Notes: generated by a model not told the origin, from the letters alone. Shown: positions 30,559 through 41,319, counted from the stretch's first letter. The stretch: 64,000 nt of DNA from Variovorax beijingensis (GCF_007828835.1 NZ_VIVL01000001.1:1170001-1234000); one strand, 5' to 3'. Numbers and translations: made by a program.

Positions 30559-31449
30559 TCAGGTCGCCCATCCCCAAAGTGGATGAACGGCCAGGTTGCT
30601 GCATTGGCGAACCTGCCAGCCCGGTGGGGCTTTTGCCAGTTCCGCTTCCTGCGGCGCTTGCGGCATTTTCGCGAAAACCGAACTTCCCGAGCCGGTCATC
30701 CGGGCTTTCAATCCTTGGGCGCCGAGCCATTCGATGGCGTCGGTGACCGCGGGGCAAAGCCGCTGGGCAACCGGCTGCAGGTCGTTGTGGCCGAAGTCGA
30801 AAACCTTGAAAGCGCTGCTTTCGGGGTTTGGAGCTTCAAGCTGTTCGCTATCTGCAGCAAAGCCCGAGATTATAGCAACAGGAGTGGCACGTTGAAGGTC
30901 GGGCGCAGAAAAAATTAGCTTTGTGTCGAGTCCCTGGGGTGGCTTGGCCACCACGAACCGTGCGGAAGGGATGTCCACGGGCCTGATTTTCTCGCCGATT
31001 CCCTCGACCCAGGCATTGCGCCCGCCCAGGAAGAAGGGCACGTCGGCACCGAGTTTCACGCCGATCTCGGCCAGGCGCGAGAGCGGCAGGTTCAGCCCCC
31101 ACAGGCGGTTCAGCGCCAAGAGGCAGGTGGCGGCGTCCGAGGAGCCGCCGCCCATGCCGGCCTGCGCCGGCACCTGCTTGGCAACGCCGATGTGGGCGCC
31201 CTGGCCGGGCGCCGCATGCGCCTGCAGCGCCCGCGCCGCGCGCAGCACAAGGTCGTCGGGCGGCAGTTCGGTCGTGAGGTCTTCGCGGCTGAGCTGGCCG
31301 TCGCTGCGGAGTTCGACGTGGAGCGTGTCGCACCAGTCGATCAGCATGAAGACCGACTGCAGCAGGTGGTAGCCGTCTTCGCGCCGGCCGGTGATGTGCA
31401 GGAAGAGGTTGAGCTTGGCCGGTGCGGGAAGGTCGTAGATCGCCTTCAT
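30559..31449 (-). CDS. ispE: 4-diphosphocytidyl-2-C-methyl-D-erythritol kinase
   Basis: IspE is the ATP-dependent GHMP kinase of the MEP isoprenoid pathway. The 296-residue protein has LPAPAKLNLFLHITGRREDGYHLLQSVF, the GHMP ATP loop PAQAGMGGGSSDAA, GADVPFF and the C-terminal MTGSGSSVFA. Its ATG overlaps the lolB stop by four bases, the classic lolB-ispE coupling, and tRNA-Gln follows. Confidence 0.97.
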   Translation of the reverse strand: MKAIYDLPAPAKLNLFLHITGRREDGYHLLQSVFMLIDWCDTLHVELRSDGQLSREDLTTELPPDDLVLRAARALQAHAAPGQGAHIGVAKQVPAQAGMGGGSSDAATCLLALNRLWGLNLPLSRLAEIGVKLGADVPFFLGGRNAWVEGIGEKIRPVDIPSARFVVAKPPQGLDTKLIFSAPDLQRATPVAIISGFAADSEQLEAPNPESSAFKVFDFGHNDLQPVAQRLCPAVTDAIEWLGAQGLKARMTGSGSSVFAKMPQAPQEAELAKAPPGWQVRQCSNLAVHPLWGWAT

Positions 31450-31973
31450 GACCGCTCGAAGACGATGCGCAGGTCCGCCGTGGGCCCGGGAGACTCGCGG
31501 GTGGCCTGCAGGCGGCCGTTCGCAACCTGCGCGAGGTCGGGGCGCCAGCCCGGCACGCGCTCGTCGCGGCCCGCGAGCCAGCCGAACAGCGCACCGACCG
31601 GTATGGCCGCGCCGGTGGCGGCCTCGATCAGTGCATCGACCGAGTCGAAGCGCCGGATCTCGCTGCCGTTCTTGAGCAGGGCTTCGCCGGGCGACCAGTG
31701 CAGCTGGGCCAGGGTGCTGCCGATCGGGCTCGTGAGCGAGAGCTCGCCCGCCTCGGGGGAGCCGCGCAATTCGAACAATGCCGAGAAGGTCTGTACCGGC
31801 TGGCTGTCGATGCGCAGCGACATGCGGCCGCTCCAGCTGTCCGCGCTTCGGGGTGCGGAGGAGCCGCCTGCCAGCTGGGCGCAGCCGGCGATCGAGAGCA
31901 GCGCGGCCCCGCCCGCGAGCAGGAGGGCGCGGCGGCCCCCGTCGGCAAGGCGGCGGGGGGCGGGCACGCTCAC
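31446..31973 (-). CDS. lolB: Outer-membrane lipoprotein insertion factor LolB
   Basis: LolB receives lipoproteins from LolA and inserts them in the outer membrane. The 175-residue protein has a lipobox LSIAGC (Cys31) after a basic N-terminus. The body (WSGRMSLRID, LTSPIGSTLAQLHWSPG, PVGALFGWLAG) matches the LolB fold. The start is GTG, overlapping the stop of the TPR protein gene by four bases. The gene is thus embedded in a coupled TPR-lolB-ispE transcript. Confidence 0.94.
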   Translation of the reverse strand: MSVPAPRRLADGGRRALLLAGGAALLSIAGCAQLAGGSSAPRSADSWSGRMSLRIDSQPVQTFSALFELRGSPEAGELSLTSPIGSTLAQLHWSPGEALLKNGSEIRRFDSVDALIEAATGAAIPVGALFGWLAGRDERVPGWRPDLAQVANGRLQATRESPGPTADLRIVFERS

Positions 31974-33826
31974 GGCTTGACCCGCAGGCGCTTGAGCGTT
32001 TCCTGCAGGGTCTCGTTCTCGGCATCGCTCAGCAGGGCTTCCTTCCAGATCGTGACCGCACGGTCCTTCTGGCCGGTGGCCCAGAGCACCTCGCCGAAAT
32101 GCGCGCCGATTTCCGGGTCGGGCCGGGTCTTGTAGGCTGTCTCGAGGATGCGAATGGCCTCGGTCGTGTTGCCCAGCCGGAATTCCACCCAGCCCAGGCT
32201 GTCCGCGATGAACGGGTCTTCAGGCGCCAGCTGCACGGCCTTCTGGATCAGCGTGCGGGCCTCGTCGAGGCGGATCTTGCGATCGGCAAAGGAGTAGCCG
32301 AGCGCGTTGTAGGCGTTCTGGTTCTCGGGCTTGAGCTCGATCAGCTTGCGCAGCAGCCGCTCCATCTCGTCGAGGCGGTTGAGCTTTTCGGCCACCATGG
32401 CCTGGTCGTAGACGAGGTCGCTGTCGTTCGGGGCGGCGGCGGAAGCCTGCGCCAGCATGTCGTAGGCCGCCTGGTACTGCTTGGCATCGCGCAGCAGCTG
32501 TACTTCGGCGAGGAATTTCTGCTTCTTGTCTTCGGGCGTGCGCTCGGGCAGGCCGCGCACGAGTTCGCGCGCCTGCGGCAGCTTGCCCTGGCGCGCCAGC
32601 AGGCCCGCGCGGCGCGTCTGCGCGACCACGAGGTCGTCGGTGCTGTCGACGCGTGCGAGCCAGCGCTCCGCGGCCGTGAAGTCCTTGCGGCGCTCCGCCA
32701 GCTGCGATAGGACGAGGTAGGCCTGCGTGGTGCCGCGCTGGCGGTCGTCCGGGTCTTTCTGGTTGGCCGCCAGCTCGATGTAGCGCTTGAGCGATGTTTC
32801 GGCCGCCGCGTCCTGACGGGCCTGCGCCTGCAGGCTGCCGAGCAGCAGCCAGGGCTCGGCCAGTTCGGGCCGCGCCGCGGTGAGCGCCTGCAGCTGCGCG
32901 GTGGAATCCGCATAGCGCCGGTTCTCGACCAACACGCGCGCGTAGGCGATGCGCAGGTCGGGTGGCGCCTTGGGGTTGTTGGCCAGGTAGCGCGTGACGA
33001 TCGGCTCCGCGAGCGGCTGGCCGGGGTCGATCATCTCGAGCGCGAGCGCGGCCGGTGCATCGGAGGCGGGGTCCATCTGCTGGCCCTTGAACGCGGCGTC
33101 CAGGGCGCCGGAGGTGTCGCCGGCATTCAGGCGCATGCGGCCGATGGTGGCCCAGGCCAGCGCGCCGGTGGCCGGGCTCTTGAGTTCGTCGGACAGCGCC
33201 TGCTCGACCACCGAGGCGGCCTGCTTCTTGTCGGAGGCGCGCGAGTAGTTGCGCGCGATCACCGCCATCAGCATCGGCTTCTCGATCTGCGGCGTGGCGG
33301 CGATCTCGGCCCGCAGCGGCTCCACCGTTTCGCCGATGCGGTTGAGCGCGATCAGTATCTGCAGCTCGATGCGCCGTGCATCGCGCGAGTTGGGCAGCGT
33401 CTCCTGCCAGGCACGAGCGGCCGCGAGCGCCGCGTCGCCGGAGCGCGACTGCAGCGCGATCTCGACCGCGCGCTGGAACAGCTTGCCGTCGCGCAGCCGC
33501 CGGGCCGCGTCGAGCACCAGTGCGTAGCCCGATCCGGGATCGCCGGAGCGCGCGGTCATCTCGCCCATCAGGATTTCGTAGAACAGCTCGGCCGTCAGTG
33601 CGGAGGGCTGGGCCTCGGGGTCGCCGGCCGGCTTCGCGGCGGCTGCGGCTGCGGCTGCGGCCGGCGCCGGCCTGGTCCCGGGGCGGGATGGTGCCGGCCG
33701 TTCGATGGCGGGCGTCGGGCTCTTGGGCGTGGCGGGATCGGAGCTTTGTGCCTGGGCGGCACAAGCCAGCAACACGACGAAAGACGCGGCCGCCGCAAGG
33801 CGGTGTCGGCGGAGCGATGGAATCAT
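31970..33826 (-). CDS. Exported TPR-repeat protein
   Basis: This 618-residue protein has a signal peptide (MIPSLRRHRLAAAASFVVLLACAAQAQ) and an Ala/Pro linker, then a long chain of tetratricopeptide helices over about residues 75-610. Examples are YDQAMVAEKLNRLDEMERLLRKLIELKPENQNAYNALGYSFADRKIRLDEA and IADSLGWVEFRLGNTTEAI. It resembles the conserved TPR protein found upstream of lolB in Burkholderiales. It is probably a periplasmic or outer-membrane-associated scaffold. The exact role is unknown; coupling with lolB suggests an envelope function. Confidence 0.88.
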   Translation of the reverse strand: MIPSLRRHRLAAAASFVVLLACAAQAQSSDPATPKSPTPAIERPAPSRPGTRPAPAAAAAAAAAKPAGDPEAQPSALTAELFYEILMGEMTARSGDPGSGYALVLDAARRLRDGKLFQRAVEIALQSRSGDAALAAARAWQETLPNSRDARRIELQILIALNRIGETVEPLRAEIAATPQIEKPMLMAVIARNYSRASDKKQAASVVEQALSDELKSPATGALAWATIGRMRLNAGDTSGALDAAFKGQQMDPASDAPAALALEMIDPGQPLAEPIVTRYLANNPKAPPDLRIAYARVLVENRRYADSTAQLQALTAARPELAEPWLLLGSLQAQARQDAAAETSLKRYIELAANQKDPDDRQRGTTQAYLVLSQLAERRKDFTAAERWLARVDSTDDLVVAQTRRAGLLARQGKLPQARELVRGLPERTPEDKKQKFLAEVQLLRDAKQYQAAYDMLAQASAAAPNDSDLVYDQAMVAEKLNRLDEMERLLRKLIELKPENQNAYNALGYSFADRKIRLDEARTLIQKAVQLAPEDPFIADSLGWVEFRLGNTTEAIRILETAYKTRPDPEIGAHFGEVLWATGQKDRAVTIWKEALLSDAENETLQETLKRLRVKP

Positions 33827-33897
33827 CGAACCATAATAATCCAAGCTTTTGAGCGAGCACCGCGTGGGGCTTCGTCGCAGCCCGGAGTTTTTATTTC

Positions 33898-34710
33898 ATG
33901 CCTGAGCTTCCTGAAGTCGAAGTGACGCGGCGCGGTTTTGCCGAACGCATCGCCGGTGCACGCATAGCTGCGGTCCGCATCGGCAAGCCCTTGCGCTGGG
34001 CGCTGATGGTGGTGCCCGAGGCGCTGGTCGGGCGCCGCGTGCTGCAGGTGCGCCGGCGCGGAAAGTACCTGCTGATCGACCTGGACCGCGGCCTGCTGCT
34101 GCTGCACCTGGGCATGTCGGGCAGCCTGCGCTTCGATGCGGCGCTGCCTCCGCCGGGCGTTCACGATCACTTCGATCTGGTGACCGAACTCGGCACGCTG
34201 CGGCTGAACGATCCGCGCCGCTTCGGCGCCGTGGTCTACGTGGAGGACGAGGCCGCGCCATGGGCCATCAAGCTGCTCGGCGGCCTCGGCATGGAGCCGC
34301 TGGGCGACGCTTTCGACCTGGACGCGTTCCACGCAGGCCTTCGCAAGCGCAAGGCCGCGGTGAAACAGGTGCTGCTCGCGGGCGACGTGGTGGTGGGCGT
34401 TGGAAACATCTACGCGTCGGAGGCCTTGTTCCAGGCCGGCATCCGGCCCACGCTTTCGGCTGCGCGCATCAGCCGGCCGAGGGCGGCCCGGCTCCATGCG
34501 GCCGTGCGCGAAATCCTGGCCAGGGCGGTCGAGAAAGGCGGCAGCACGCTGCGCGACTTTTCCAATGTGGACGGGCAGAACGGCTATTTCCAGCTCGAGG
34601 CCACCGTCTACGGGCGGGCCGGCGAGCCCTGTCGGGTCTGCGCAACGCCGATCCGGCTGCTGCGACAAGGGCAGCGTTCCACTTACTATTGTCCGAATTG
34701 TCAAAAATAG
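33898..34710 (+). CDS. mutM: Formamidopyrimidine-DNA glycosylase
   Basis: MutM/Fpg removes 8-oxoguanine and formamidopyrimidines from DNA and cuts the abasic site. The 270-residue enzyme starts [14 protein letters not shown], with Pro2 (catalytic Pro1) and Glu3. The central [13 protein letters not shown] and the C-terminal zinc finger (two CxxC pairs, CRVC and CPNC) are intact. It is divergent from the TPR gene (71 bases). Together with mutY 2 kb downstream it forms the GO repair system. Confidence 0.97.
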   Translation: MPELPEVEVTRRGFAERIAGARIAAVRIGKPLRWALMVVPEALVGRRVLQVRRRGKYLLIDLDRGLLLLHLGMSGSLRFDAALPPPGVHDHFDLVTELGTLRLNDPRRFGAVVYVEDEAAPWAIKLLGGLGMEPLGDAFDLDAFHAGLRKRKAAVKQVLLAGDVVVGVGNIYASEALFQAGIRPTLSAARISRPRAARLHAAVREILARAVEKGGSTLRDFSNVDGQNGYFQLEATVYGRAGEPCRVCATPIRLLRQGQRSTYYCPNCQK

Positions 34711-34799
34711 TGTCTTAGCCGCCAGGTTGGCATATCCTGCAATCGCCTGCTTCCCAGTTTGCAATGCTATATTTGTAAGTTATTTCTTACATATTCCCC

Positions 34800-36764
34800 T
34801 TGAGCCGCTCTTTCAATCAACAACTCGATCAGCACGGTGCCTGGCGAAGCAATTTCGCGCACCGCCTGCAGTGGCTGTCCCGCTGGCTGACCGAGAACGA
34901 GCTGCTCGACCAGGCGGTGGCCGAGCGCCTGCGCGGCCTCGAGCTGCAGATCCGCACCAGCAAGGTCATGGTGGCCTTCGTGGCGGAGTTCTCGCGCGGC
35001 AAGTCGGAACTCATCAACGCGATCTTCTTCGCGGCCTACGGTCGCCGCATCATGCCGGCCAGCGCCGGGCGCACCACGATGTGCCCGACCGAGCTGGGCT
35101 ACGACGCCGCGCTGTCGCCCAAGCTGCGGCTGCTGCCGATAGAGACCCGCCTGGAGCCCCATTCGCTCACGCATTGGCGCGAAAAGGCCGCGCGCTGGAC
35201 CGAAATCGCGATCGACGTGGCCAATGCCGACCAGCTGGCCCAGGCCATGAGCAAGGTGGCCGAGGTGCGCTGGGTCAGCAAGGACGAGGCGCACGCGCTG
35301 GGCTTCTGGAACGAGGAGACGCCGGACGACAACCCCGTGCAGGACGCCGAGGGCCGGGTCGAGATTCCGCGCTGGCGCCATGCCATCCTGAACATGCCGC
35401 ATCCGCTGCTGGAGCAGGGGCTGGTGATTCTCGACACCCCGGGCCTGAACGCCATCGGCGCCGAGCCCGAACTCACGGTGAGCCTAATCCCGCAGGCGCA
35501 TGCCGTGGTCTTCATCCTGGGCGCCGAAACCGGCGTCACGCGCTCCGACCTGTCGATCTGGCGCGAGCACCTGGTTACCGAAAGCGAAGGCAGCGACACG
35601 CGCTTCGTGGTGCTCAACAAGATCGACACGATGTGGGACTCGCTGAGCACGCCCGCGCAGATCGAACTGCAGATCGAACGCCAGCGCGAGGTCGCGGCCA
35701 AGTTCCTCGAGGTGCCGCTGGTGCAGGTGCTGCCGGTGTCGGCGCAGAAGGGCCTGCAGGCAAAGATCCAGCGCGATGCGCGGCTGCTCGACGCGAGCCG
35801 GCTGCCGGCCTTCGAGGCGCTGCTCGCGGAAGGCGTGCTCGGCAAGCGCGAAACCATGCTGCGGCTCGCGGTGGATGCCGGCATGGTGGCATTGCGGACC
35901 GAGGCCGAGCGCATCCTGAAAGTGCGCCAGCGCGACCTGTCGGAGCAGGCGCTCGAGCTGCAGGGATTGCGCGGCAAGAACGTGTCGGTCATCCGGCACA
36001 TGCGCGCGCGCATCGACCAGGAACAGACCGAGTTCGAGGGCAGCAACACGCGCATCCTTGCGCTGCGTTCCGTGCAGGGCAAGCTGCTGCGCGAGGTGTA
36101 CGCCGTGCTCGGCCGTACTGCGCTGAAGGAAGACATGGTGCGGCTTTCGGCTGCGCTCAAGCGCCCGGGCGTCAAGTTCAACGTGCGCAAGGTGTACGGC
36201 GAGACCTTCGACTCGCTGCGCAACAACCTGCGCGAAGTGCAGGCGACGACGGCCGAGATCCAGTCGATGCTGCACGCCACCTTCCGCCAGCTCAACGCGG
36301 AGCAGGGCTTTACCCTGCAGGCGCCCGCCGAGCCCGACCTGACGAGCTTCGAGCAGGAGCTCAGCCAGATCGAGCGCAGCCACATCCATTACCTGGGCGT
36401 CGGCAATCTGCTGAAGCTCGCGCAGGCGGACTTCTGCGACAAGCTGGTGCGGGCACTCGCGAGTCGCCTGCGGCTGGTCAACGAAGCAGCCATGACCGAG
36501 GTCGAGCGCTGGAGCAAGGGCGCCAGCGCCCAGATCGATGCGCAGCTGAAGGAGCGCCGCCGCAATTTCAGCAAGCGCATCGAGGCGATCGAGCGCATCC
36601 AGAATGCGGCCGGCAACCTCGACGAACGCCTGCTCGAACTGGCCCAGCAAGAAAGCAGCCTGGCCGAGCTGCAGCTTCGGCTCCATGAATTCACCTCGGC
36701 CATTGCGCAACAGGGAAGGCCGGCAGCCGCTGCCGCCGTCGGCGAGCTGCGTGCGGCGGCCTGA
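34800..36764 (+). CDS. Dynamin-like GTPase
   Basis: This 654-residue dynamin-family GTPase has P-loop AEFSRGKSELINA near residues 61-73, switch I Thr in AGRTTMCPTEL, G3 DTPGL and G4 NKID. The rest is predominantly helical and charged with heptad-like stretches, as in bacterial dynamin-like proteins. No clear transmembrane or hydrophobic paddle was seen, so membrane binding is uncertain. The TTG start at 34800 is supported because the frame is closed just upstream by TAA at 34776-34778. An extended -10 (TG-n-TATATT, 34765-34773) lies 26 bases upstream. It sits between mutM and mutY. Confidence 0.88.
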   Translation: MSRSFNQQLDQHGAWRSNFAHRLQWLSRWLTENELLDQAVAERLRGLELQIRTSKVMVAFVAEFSRGKSELINAIFFAAYGRRIMPASAGRTTMCPTELGYDAALSPKLRLLPIETRLEPHSLTHWREKAARWTEIAIDVANADQLAQAMSKVAEVRWVSKDEAHALGFWNEETPDDNPVQDAEGRVEIPRWRHAILNMPHPLLEQGLVILDTPGLNAIGAEPELTVSLIPQAHAVVFILGAETGVTRSDLSIWREHLVTESEGSDTRFVVLNKIDTMWDSLSTPAQIELQIERQREVAAKFLEVPLVQVLPVSAQKGLQAKIQRDARLLDASRLPAFEALLAEGVLGKRETMLRLAVDAGMVALRTEAERILKVRQRDLSEQALELQGLRGKNVSVIRHMRARIDQEQTEFEGSNTRILALRSVQGKLLREVYAVLGRTALKEDMVRLSAALKRPGVKFNVRKVYGETFDSLRNNLREVQATTAEIQSMLHATFRQLNAEQGFTLQAPAEPDLTSFEQELSQIERSHIHYLGVGNLLKLAQADFCDKLVRALASRLRLVNEAAMTEVERWSKGASAQIDAQLKERRRNFSKRIEAIERIQNAAGNLDERLLELAQQESSLAELQLRLHEFTSAIAQQGRPAAAAAVGELRAAA

Positions 36765-36771
36765 TCGTCCG

Positions 36772-37833
36772 GTGCCGGCTGCGGCCGTGCAGTCGCAGGC
36801 GCCGGCCGATTTTGCCGAGCGCGTCGTGGCCTGGCAGCGCAGCCACGGGCGCAGCGCGCTGCCTTGGCAGAACACGCGGGATCCCTACCGCGTGTGGCTG
36901 TCGGAGGTCATGCTCCAGCAGACCCAGGTCTCGACCGTGCTCGGGTACTTCGCGCGCTTTCTCGAACGCTTTCCGACCGTGCGGGCGCTGGCCGAAGGCA
37001 CCGAGGACGAGGTCTTCGGGCTCTGGAGCGGCCTGGGCTACTACAGCCGTGCCCGCAACATGCACCGCTGTGCGCAGGAGGTGGTGGCGCGCTTCGGCGG
37101 CGAATTTCCGCGCACGGCCGCCGAGCTCGAGACCCTGCCCGGCATCGGCCGCTCCACTTCCGCGGCGATCGCGGCCTTCTGCTTCGGCGAGCGGGTCGCG
37201 ATTCTCGACGGCAACGTCAAGCGCGTGCTGACGCGCGTGCTCGGCTTCGGCGGCGACATGTCTTCGTCGGCGCAGGAACGCGCACTGTGGGACCGGGCCA
37301 CCCAGCTGCTGCCGCCGGCCGAACAGAAGGAAGCGATCGCGAGCTACACGCAGGGCGTGATGGACCTGGGCGCCACGGTCTGCCTGCCGCGCAAGCCAAG
37401 CTGCATGATCTGTCCGCTGAACAAGACATGCGTGGGGCTGCGCGAAGGCCAGCCGGAGCGCTACCCGGTCAAGACGCGCAAGCTCAAGCGCAGCGCCCAG
37501 TCGCTCTGGGCGCTGCTCGCGCGCGATGCGCAAGGCCGGGTCTGGCTGGAGAAGCGGCCGGCCAAGGGCATCTGGGCCGGGCTCTACTGCCCGCCCGTGT
37601 TCGAGAGCCGCGAAGCGCTGCTGGCCGCGCTGCCGCCGGCGGCGCTGGCGGGCGCCCGGGACCTGCCCCCTTTCGTGCATGTGCTGACCCACAAGGACCT
37701 GCACCTGCACCCGGTGCTGCTTCAGGACAGCCAGCCGCAAGGCGATGCCGCACGCTGGGTGGATGCCCAGGAGTGGGGCCGGCTGGGGCTGCCGGCGCCG
37801 ATGCGCAAGCTGCTCGAGAGCAGCGCGGACTAG
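36772..37833 (+). CDS. mutY: A/G-specific adenine glycosylase
   Basis: MutY removes adenine mispaired with 8-oxoguanine. The 353-residue enzyme (GTG start at 36772, 7 bases after the GTPase stop; later GTG codons are alternatives) has the catalytic Glu in SEVMLQQTQV, the helix-hairpin-helix LPGIGRSTSAAI and catalytic Asp in ILDGNVKRV. The FeS cluster motif is C-x6-C-x2-C-x5-C (CLPRKPSCMICPLNKTC). A C-terminal NUDIX-like domain follows (LARDAQGRVWLEKRPAKGIWAGLY). Confidence 0.96.
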   Translation: MPAAAVQSQAPADFAERVVAWQRSHGRSALPWQNTRDPYRVWLSEVMLQQTQVSTVLGYFARFLERFPTVRALAEGTEDEVFGLWSGLGYYSRARNMHRCAQEVVARFGGEFPRTAAELETLPGIGRSTSAAIAAFCFGERVAILDGNVKRVLTRVLGFGGDMSSSAQERALWDRATQLLPPAEQKEAIASYTQGVMDLGATVCLPRKPSCMICPLNKTCVGLREGQPERYPVKTRKLKRSAQSLWALLARDAQGRVWLEKRPAKGIWAGLYCPPVFESREALLAALPPAALAGARDLPPFVHVLTHKDLHLHPVLLQDSQPQGDAARWVDAQEWGRLGLPAPMRKLLESSAD

Positions 37834-37848
37834 CCGGCGGACACGGGC

Positions 37849-38727
37849 TCAGCCCGCGTCGAGTTCGCGGTGCCGCTTGAGGGCGACCCAGCGGGCTCCG
37901 AAGGCCCGCGCGAGCTGCTCGACCAGGAACACCGAGCGGTGCTGGCCGCCGGTGCAGCCGATGGCCACGGTCACGTAGCTGCGATGGTCCCGCGCCAGCG
38001 CATCGAGCCAGCGCGAGAGGAACTGCTCGATGTCGTCGTACATGCGCGCGACGTCGTCGTGCTCGCGCAGCCATTCGACCACCGGCGCATCGCGCCCCGT
38101 GAGCGGCCGCAGCGCGGGCACGTAGTGCGGATTGGGCAGCATGCGCACGTCGAACACGTAGTCGGCATCCAGCGGCACGCCGCGCTTGAAGGCGAAGGAT
38201 TCGAACACCAGCGTCAATGCGCTGCTCTGCGGCGCAGAGATCAGCGCCTTGATGTAGCTCTGCAGCTGGGCCGGCCGGATCAGGCTGGTGTCGATCACGT
38301 CGGCGCCGTCGCGCAGGTCGGCCAGCAACTCGCGCTCGAGTTCGATGGCCTGCACCAGCACGCGCTCCTGTTCGGGCACGTCGTTGCGGCCCTCCTGGCG
38401 CGACAGCGGATGGCGCCGGCGGGTTTCTGAATAGCGCCGCAGCAGTGCGTCGGTGGTCGCGTCGAGAAAAAGCGAGCGCAGCGACACGCCGTCCTGCCGC
38501 AAGGCCTCGAGCTGCTGCGGGACGATCGGCAGCGACACGCCGCTGCGCACATCCATGGCAATGGCCACGCGCGTGGCCTGCTGTTCGTGCTGCAGTGCGA
38601 TAAAGGCCGTCAGCAGCTCGGGCGGCAGGTTGTCGACGCAGTAGTAGCCGGCGTCTTCCAGCGCATGCAGCGCCACCGACTTGCCCGAGCCCGACATGCC
38701 GGTGATGAGCACGAGGTCGAGGTCCAT
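37849..38727 (-). CDS. rapZ: RapZ/YvcJ family nucleotide-binding protein
   Basis: The 292-residue protein has P-loop GMSGSGKS near residue 15, a second nucleotide-binding [21 protein letters not shown], and the C-terminal [16 protein letters not shown]. In E. coli RapZ is an RNase E adaptor controlling GlmZ; that role is not proven in betaproteobacteria. Its ATG overlaps the recN stop by one base. A GTG three bases upstream is possible. Confidence 0.95.
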   Translation of the reverse strand: MDLDLVLITGMSGSGKSVALHALEDAGYYCVDNLPPELLTAFIALQHEQQATRVAIAMDVRSGVSLPIVPQQLEALRQDGVSLRSLFLDATTDALLRRYSETRRRHPLSRQEGRNDVPEQERVLVQAIELERELLADLRDGADVIDTSLIRPAQLQSYIKALISAPQSSALTLVFESFAFKRGVPLDADYVFDVRMLPNPHYVPALRPLTGRDAPVVEWLREHDDVARMYDDIEQFLSRWLDALARDHRSYVTVAIGCTGGQHRSVFLVEQLARAFGARWVALKRHRELDAG

Positions 38728-40406
38728 CACAGCGCCGCCGAAGTCTTGTGGCCCAGCATTTCACGGGCATGCGCCAGCGAGGTCTGGGAAAGTTTCTCGC
38801 CGCCGAGCATGCGGGCGATTTCACGGGCGCGGGTGTCGTCGTCGAGCCGCGAGACGCCGCTTTCGGTGCGCGGGCCGTCCTGGCCGATGGCCGTGGTCTG
38901 GCGCTTGGCCACCACGAGGTGGTGGTCGGCGCAGGCGGCGACCTGCGGCAGATGGGTGACCGCCAGCACCTGGCGATCGCGCCCGAGCTGCTTCATGAGG
39001 CGGCCCACGGTCTCGGCCACGGCCCCGCCGACGCCGGCATCGACCTCGTCGAAGATCAGCGTCTGCGCGGCGCCGAGCTGGCTGGTCGTGACCGCGATGG
39101 CCAGGGCGATGCGCGAGAGTTCGCCGCCCGAAGCCACCTTGCCGATGGGGCGCGGCGTGCTCCCGGGATGGCCGCTCACGAGAAAGGCAACGTCTTCGAG
39201 ACCCGCGCGGCCCGGCTGTGCCAGCGGCTGCAGCTCGACCTCGAAGCGCCCGCCCTGCATGCCAAGCCCCTGCATCGCCTGCGTGACAGCGTCGGCCAGC
39301 CGCGGGGCGGCCAGCTTGCGCGCCTTGGCGAGCGCCTTGGCTTCCTTCATGTAAGCCTGCTGCGCGCCTTGTTCGGCACGCTCCAGGCCTGCGAGATCGC
39401 TCTGCGCGTCGAGCGCCTGCAGCTCGGCCTGCCAGCCGGCCAGGAGCGCCGGCAGGTCGTCCGGCGTGCGCTTGTAGCGGCGCGCGAGCGACATCCACAG
39501 TCCCATGCGCTCGTCGAGTTCGGCCAGCTGGTTGGGATCGGCCTCGGCGTCGCGCAGGTAGCTGTGCAGCGTGTGGGCGGCATCGGAAGCCTGGGCGACG
39601 CTGGAGGCCAGCACCTCGCCGAGGGCGCGGAATTCGGGCTCGATGTGCTCGCAGTTCTGCAGCAGCGTGACGGCGCGCGACAGCGCGGCGAGGGCGCCGT
39701 TGTCGTCGTCTTCGAGCGCCTGGCTCGCGCCCTGCGCCGCGTCGATCAGCGCCTGTGCATTGGAGACGCGCGCGTGCTGGGTCGAAAGCTCTTCCCACTC
39801 GCCTTCGGCCGGCGCCAGCTTCATGACTTCGGCGATCTGCCATTGCAGCCGCTCGCGTTCGCGCAGCAGCGAGTCTTGGGCCGAGCGCGCGTGGTCGAGC
39901 GCGGAAAGTGCCTGGCGCCAGCTCTGCCAGGTGGCATCGAGCGCATCGGTGCGCACGCCGGCATAGGCGTCGAGCAGGCCGCGCACGGCTTCGGGGCGCG
40001 TCAGGCTTTGCCATGCATGCTGGCCATGGATGTCGAGCAGGCGGTCGCCGAGCTCGCGCAGCTGGGTGGCGGTGGCCGGGCTGCCGTTGATCCAGCCGCG
40101 GCTGCGGCCCTGCAGGTCGACGGTGCGGCGCAGCAGCAGGGCGTCGCCGTTTTCGAATCCGCCCTCATCGAGCCAGGCCGCAAGCGCCGGGTCGGCGTCG
40201 AATTCGGCGCTGACGTCGAGCCGTTCGGCGCCTTCGCGCACCGCGCCCGCGTCGGCCCGGTTGCCGAGCGCCAGCTGGAGCGCATCGATCAATATCGACT
40301 TGCCCGCGCCGGTCTCGCCGGTCAATACCGTGAAGCCTGCCGACAGGTCGAGTTCGAGTGATCGCACGATCACGAAGTCGCGCAATGCGATGCGTCGCAG
40401 CGCCAT
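38727..40406 (-). CDS. recN: DNA repair protein RecN
   Basis: RecN is an SMC-like ATPase for double-strand break repair. The 559-residue protein has a head with Walker [15 protein letters not shown] near residue 33, a long coiled-coil middle, and the C-terminal signature [13 protein letters not shown] and Walker [13 protein letters not shown]. Its length is typical. It lies one base apart from nadK and overlaps rapZ, so nadK-recN-rapZ probably form one transcript. Confidence 0.96.
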   Translation of the reverse strand: MALRRIALRDFVIVRSLELDLSAGFTVLTGETGAGKSILIDALQLALGNRADAGAVREGAERLDVSAEFDADPALAAWLDEGGFENGDALLLRRTVDLQGRSRGWINGSPATATQLRELGDRLLDIHGQHAWQSLTRPEAVRGLLDAYAGVRTDALDATWQSWRQALSALDHARSAQDSLLRERERLQWQIAEVMKLAPAEGEWEELSTQHARVSNAQALIDAAQGASQALEDDDNGALAALSRAVTLLQNCEHIEPEFRALGEVLASSVAQASDAAHTLHSYLRDAEADPNQLAELDERMGLWMSLARRYKRTPDDLPALLAGWQAELQALDAQSDLAGLERAEQGAQQAYMKEAKALAKARKLAAPRLADAVTQAMQGLGMQGGRFEVELQPLAQPGRAGLEDVAFLVSGHPGSTPRPIGKVASGGELSRIALAIAVTTSQLGAAQTLIFDEVDAGVGGAVAETVGRLMKQLGRDRQVLAVTHLPQVAACADHHLVVAKRQTTAIGQDGPRTESGVSRLDDDTRAREIARMLGGEKLSQTSLAHAREMLGHKTSAAL

Positions 40407-40407
40407 G

Positions 40408-41319
40408 TCAGGAGCCCCCTTCGTTCCAGTGAAGTTTCTTGCGCAGCGTGTCGAAATAGCTCCACCCGCGCGGGTGCAGGAAGCGCACGCGGAAGTCGGA
40501 GCGGCGCACCACCACGCGATCGCCGATCGCGAGCGATGCCAAGGACTGCATATCGAAATTGGCGCTGGCGTCGCGCCCCGCCACCAGTTCGATCACGATC
40601 TCGTCGGCGTCGGGCAGCAGCACCGGGCGGTTCGACAGCGTGTGCGGCGCAATGGGCACCAGCACCCAGCCCGGCACCGCCGGATGCAGCAGCGGCCCGC
40701 CGGCCGAGAGCGCATAGGCCGTCGAACCCGTGGGCGACGCGATGATCAGGCCGTCGGCGCGCTGGTTGGCCACGAAATGCCGGCCCACCGAAACGCGCAG
40801 CTCGACCATGCCCGAGGTGGCGCCGCGGTTGACCACCACGTCGTTCATGGCCAGCGCATCGAACACCGAGGCGCCGTCGCGCATCACCTGCGCATGCATG
40901 AGGCTGCGGTGGTCTTCCTCGTATTCGCCGGCCAGCATGGGAATCAGCGTGGCCTGGTAGTTGTCCAGCGGAATGTCGGTGATGAACCCGAGCCGGCCGC
41001 GGTTGATGCCGATCAGCGGGATTCCGTAGCAGGCAAGCTGCCGGCCGATGCCCAGCATGGTTCCGTCGCCTCCCACCACCAGGCCCAGATCGCAGCGCTG
41101 GCCGATTTCCTCGACGCTCAGCGGCTGGTAGCGGCCGCCGACGCTGGCGTGTGCATCGGCCTCCTCGGCCGCCGATTTTTCGACGAACACCTCGCACCCT
41201 TGCGATTCCAGGAAGGCGCCGATATCTTCCATCACGCCGTCGCGGGCATCGGCCTGCGCCCGGGCGCCTGAAGCCTGGTATTTGCCGATCAGCGCGACGT
41301 GACGAAAGCGGGAAGTCAT
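40408..41319 (-). CDS. nadK: NAD kinase
   Basis: NadK phosphorylates NAD to NADP with ATP. The 303-residue protein has the family motif [10 protein letters not shown], the NDVVVNRG segment and [19 protein letters not shown]. It is divergent from hrcA; the 28-base gap between the start codons must hold both promoters or overlap them. nadK-hrcA divergence is common in betaproteobacteria. Confidence 0.97.
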   Translation of the reverse strand: MTSRFRHVALIGKYQASGARAQADARDGVMEDIGAFLESQGCEVFVEKSAAEEADAHASVGGRYQPLSVEEIGQRCDLGLVVGGDGTMLGIGRQLACYGIPLIGINRGRLGFITDIPLDNYQATLIPMLAGEYEEDHRSLMHAQVMRDGASVFDALAMNDVVVNRGATSGMVELRVSVGRHFVANQRADGLIIASPTGSTAYALSAGGPLLHPAVPGWVLVPIAPHTLSNRPVLLPDADEIVIELVAGRDASANFDMQSLASLAIGDRVVVRRSDFRVRFLHPRGWSYFDTLRKKLHWNEGGS

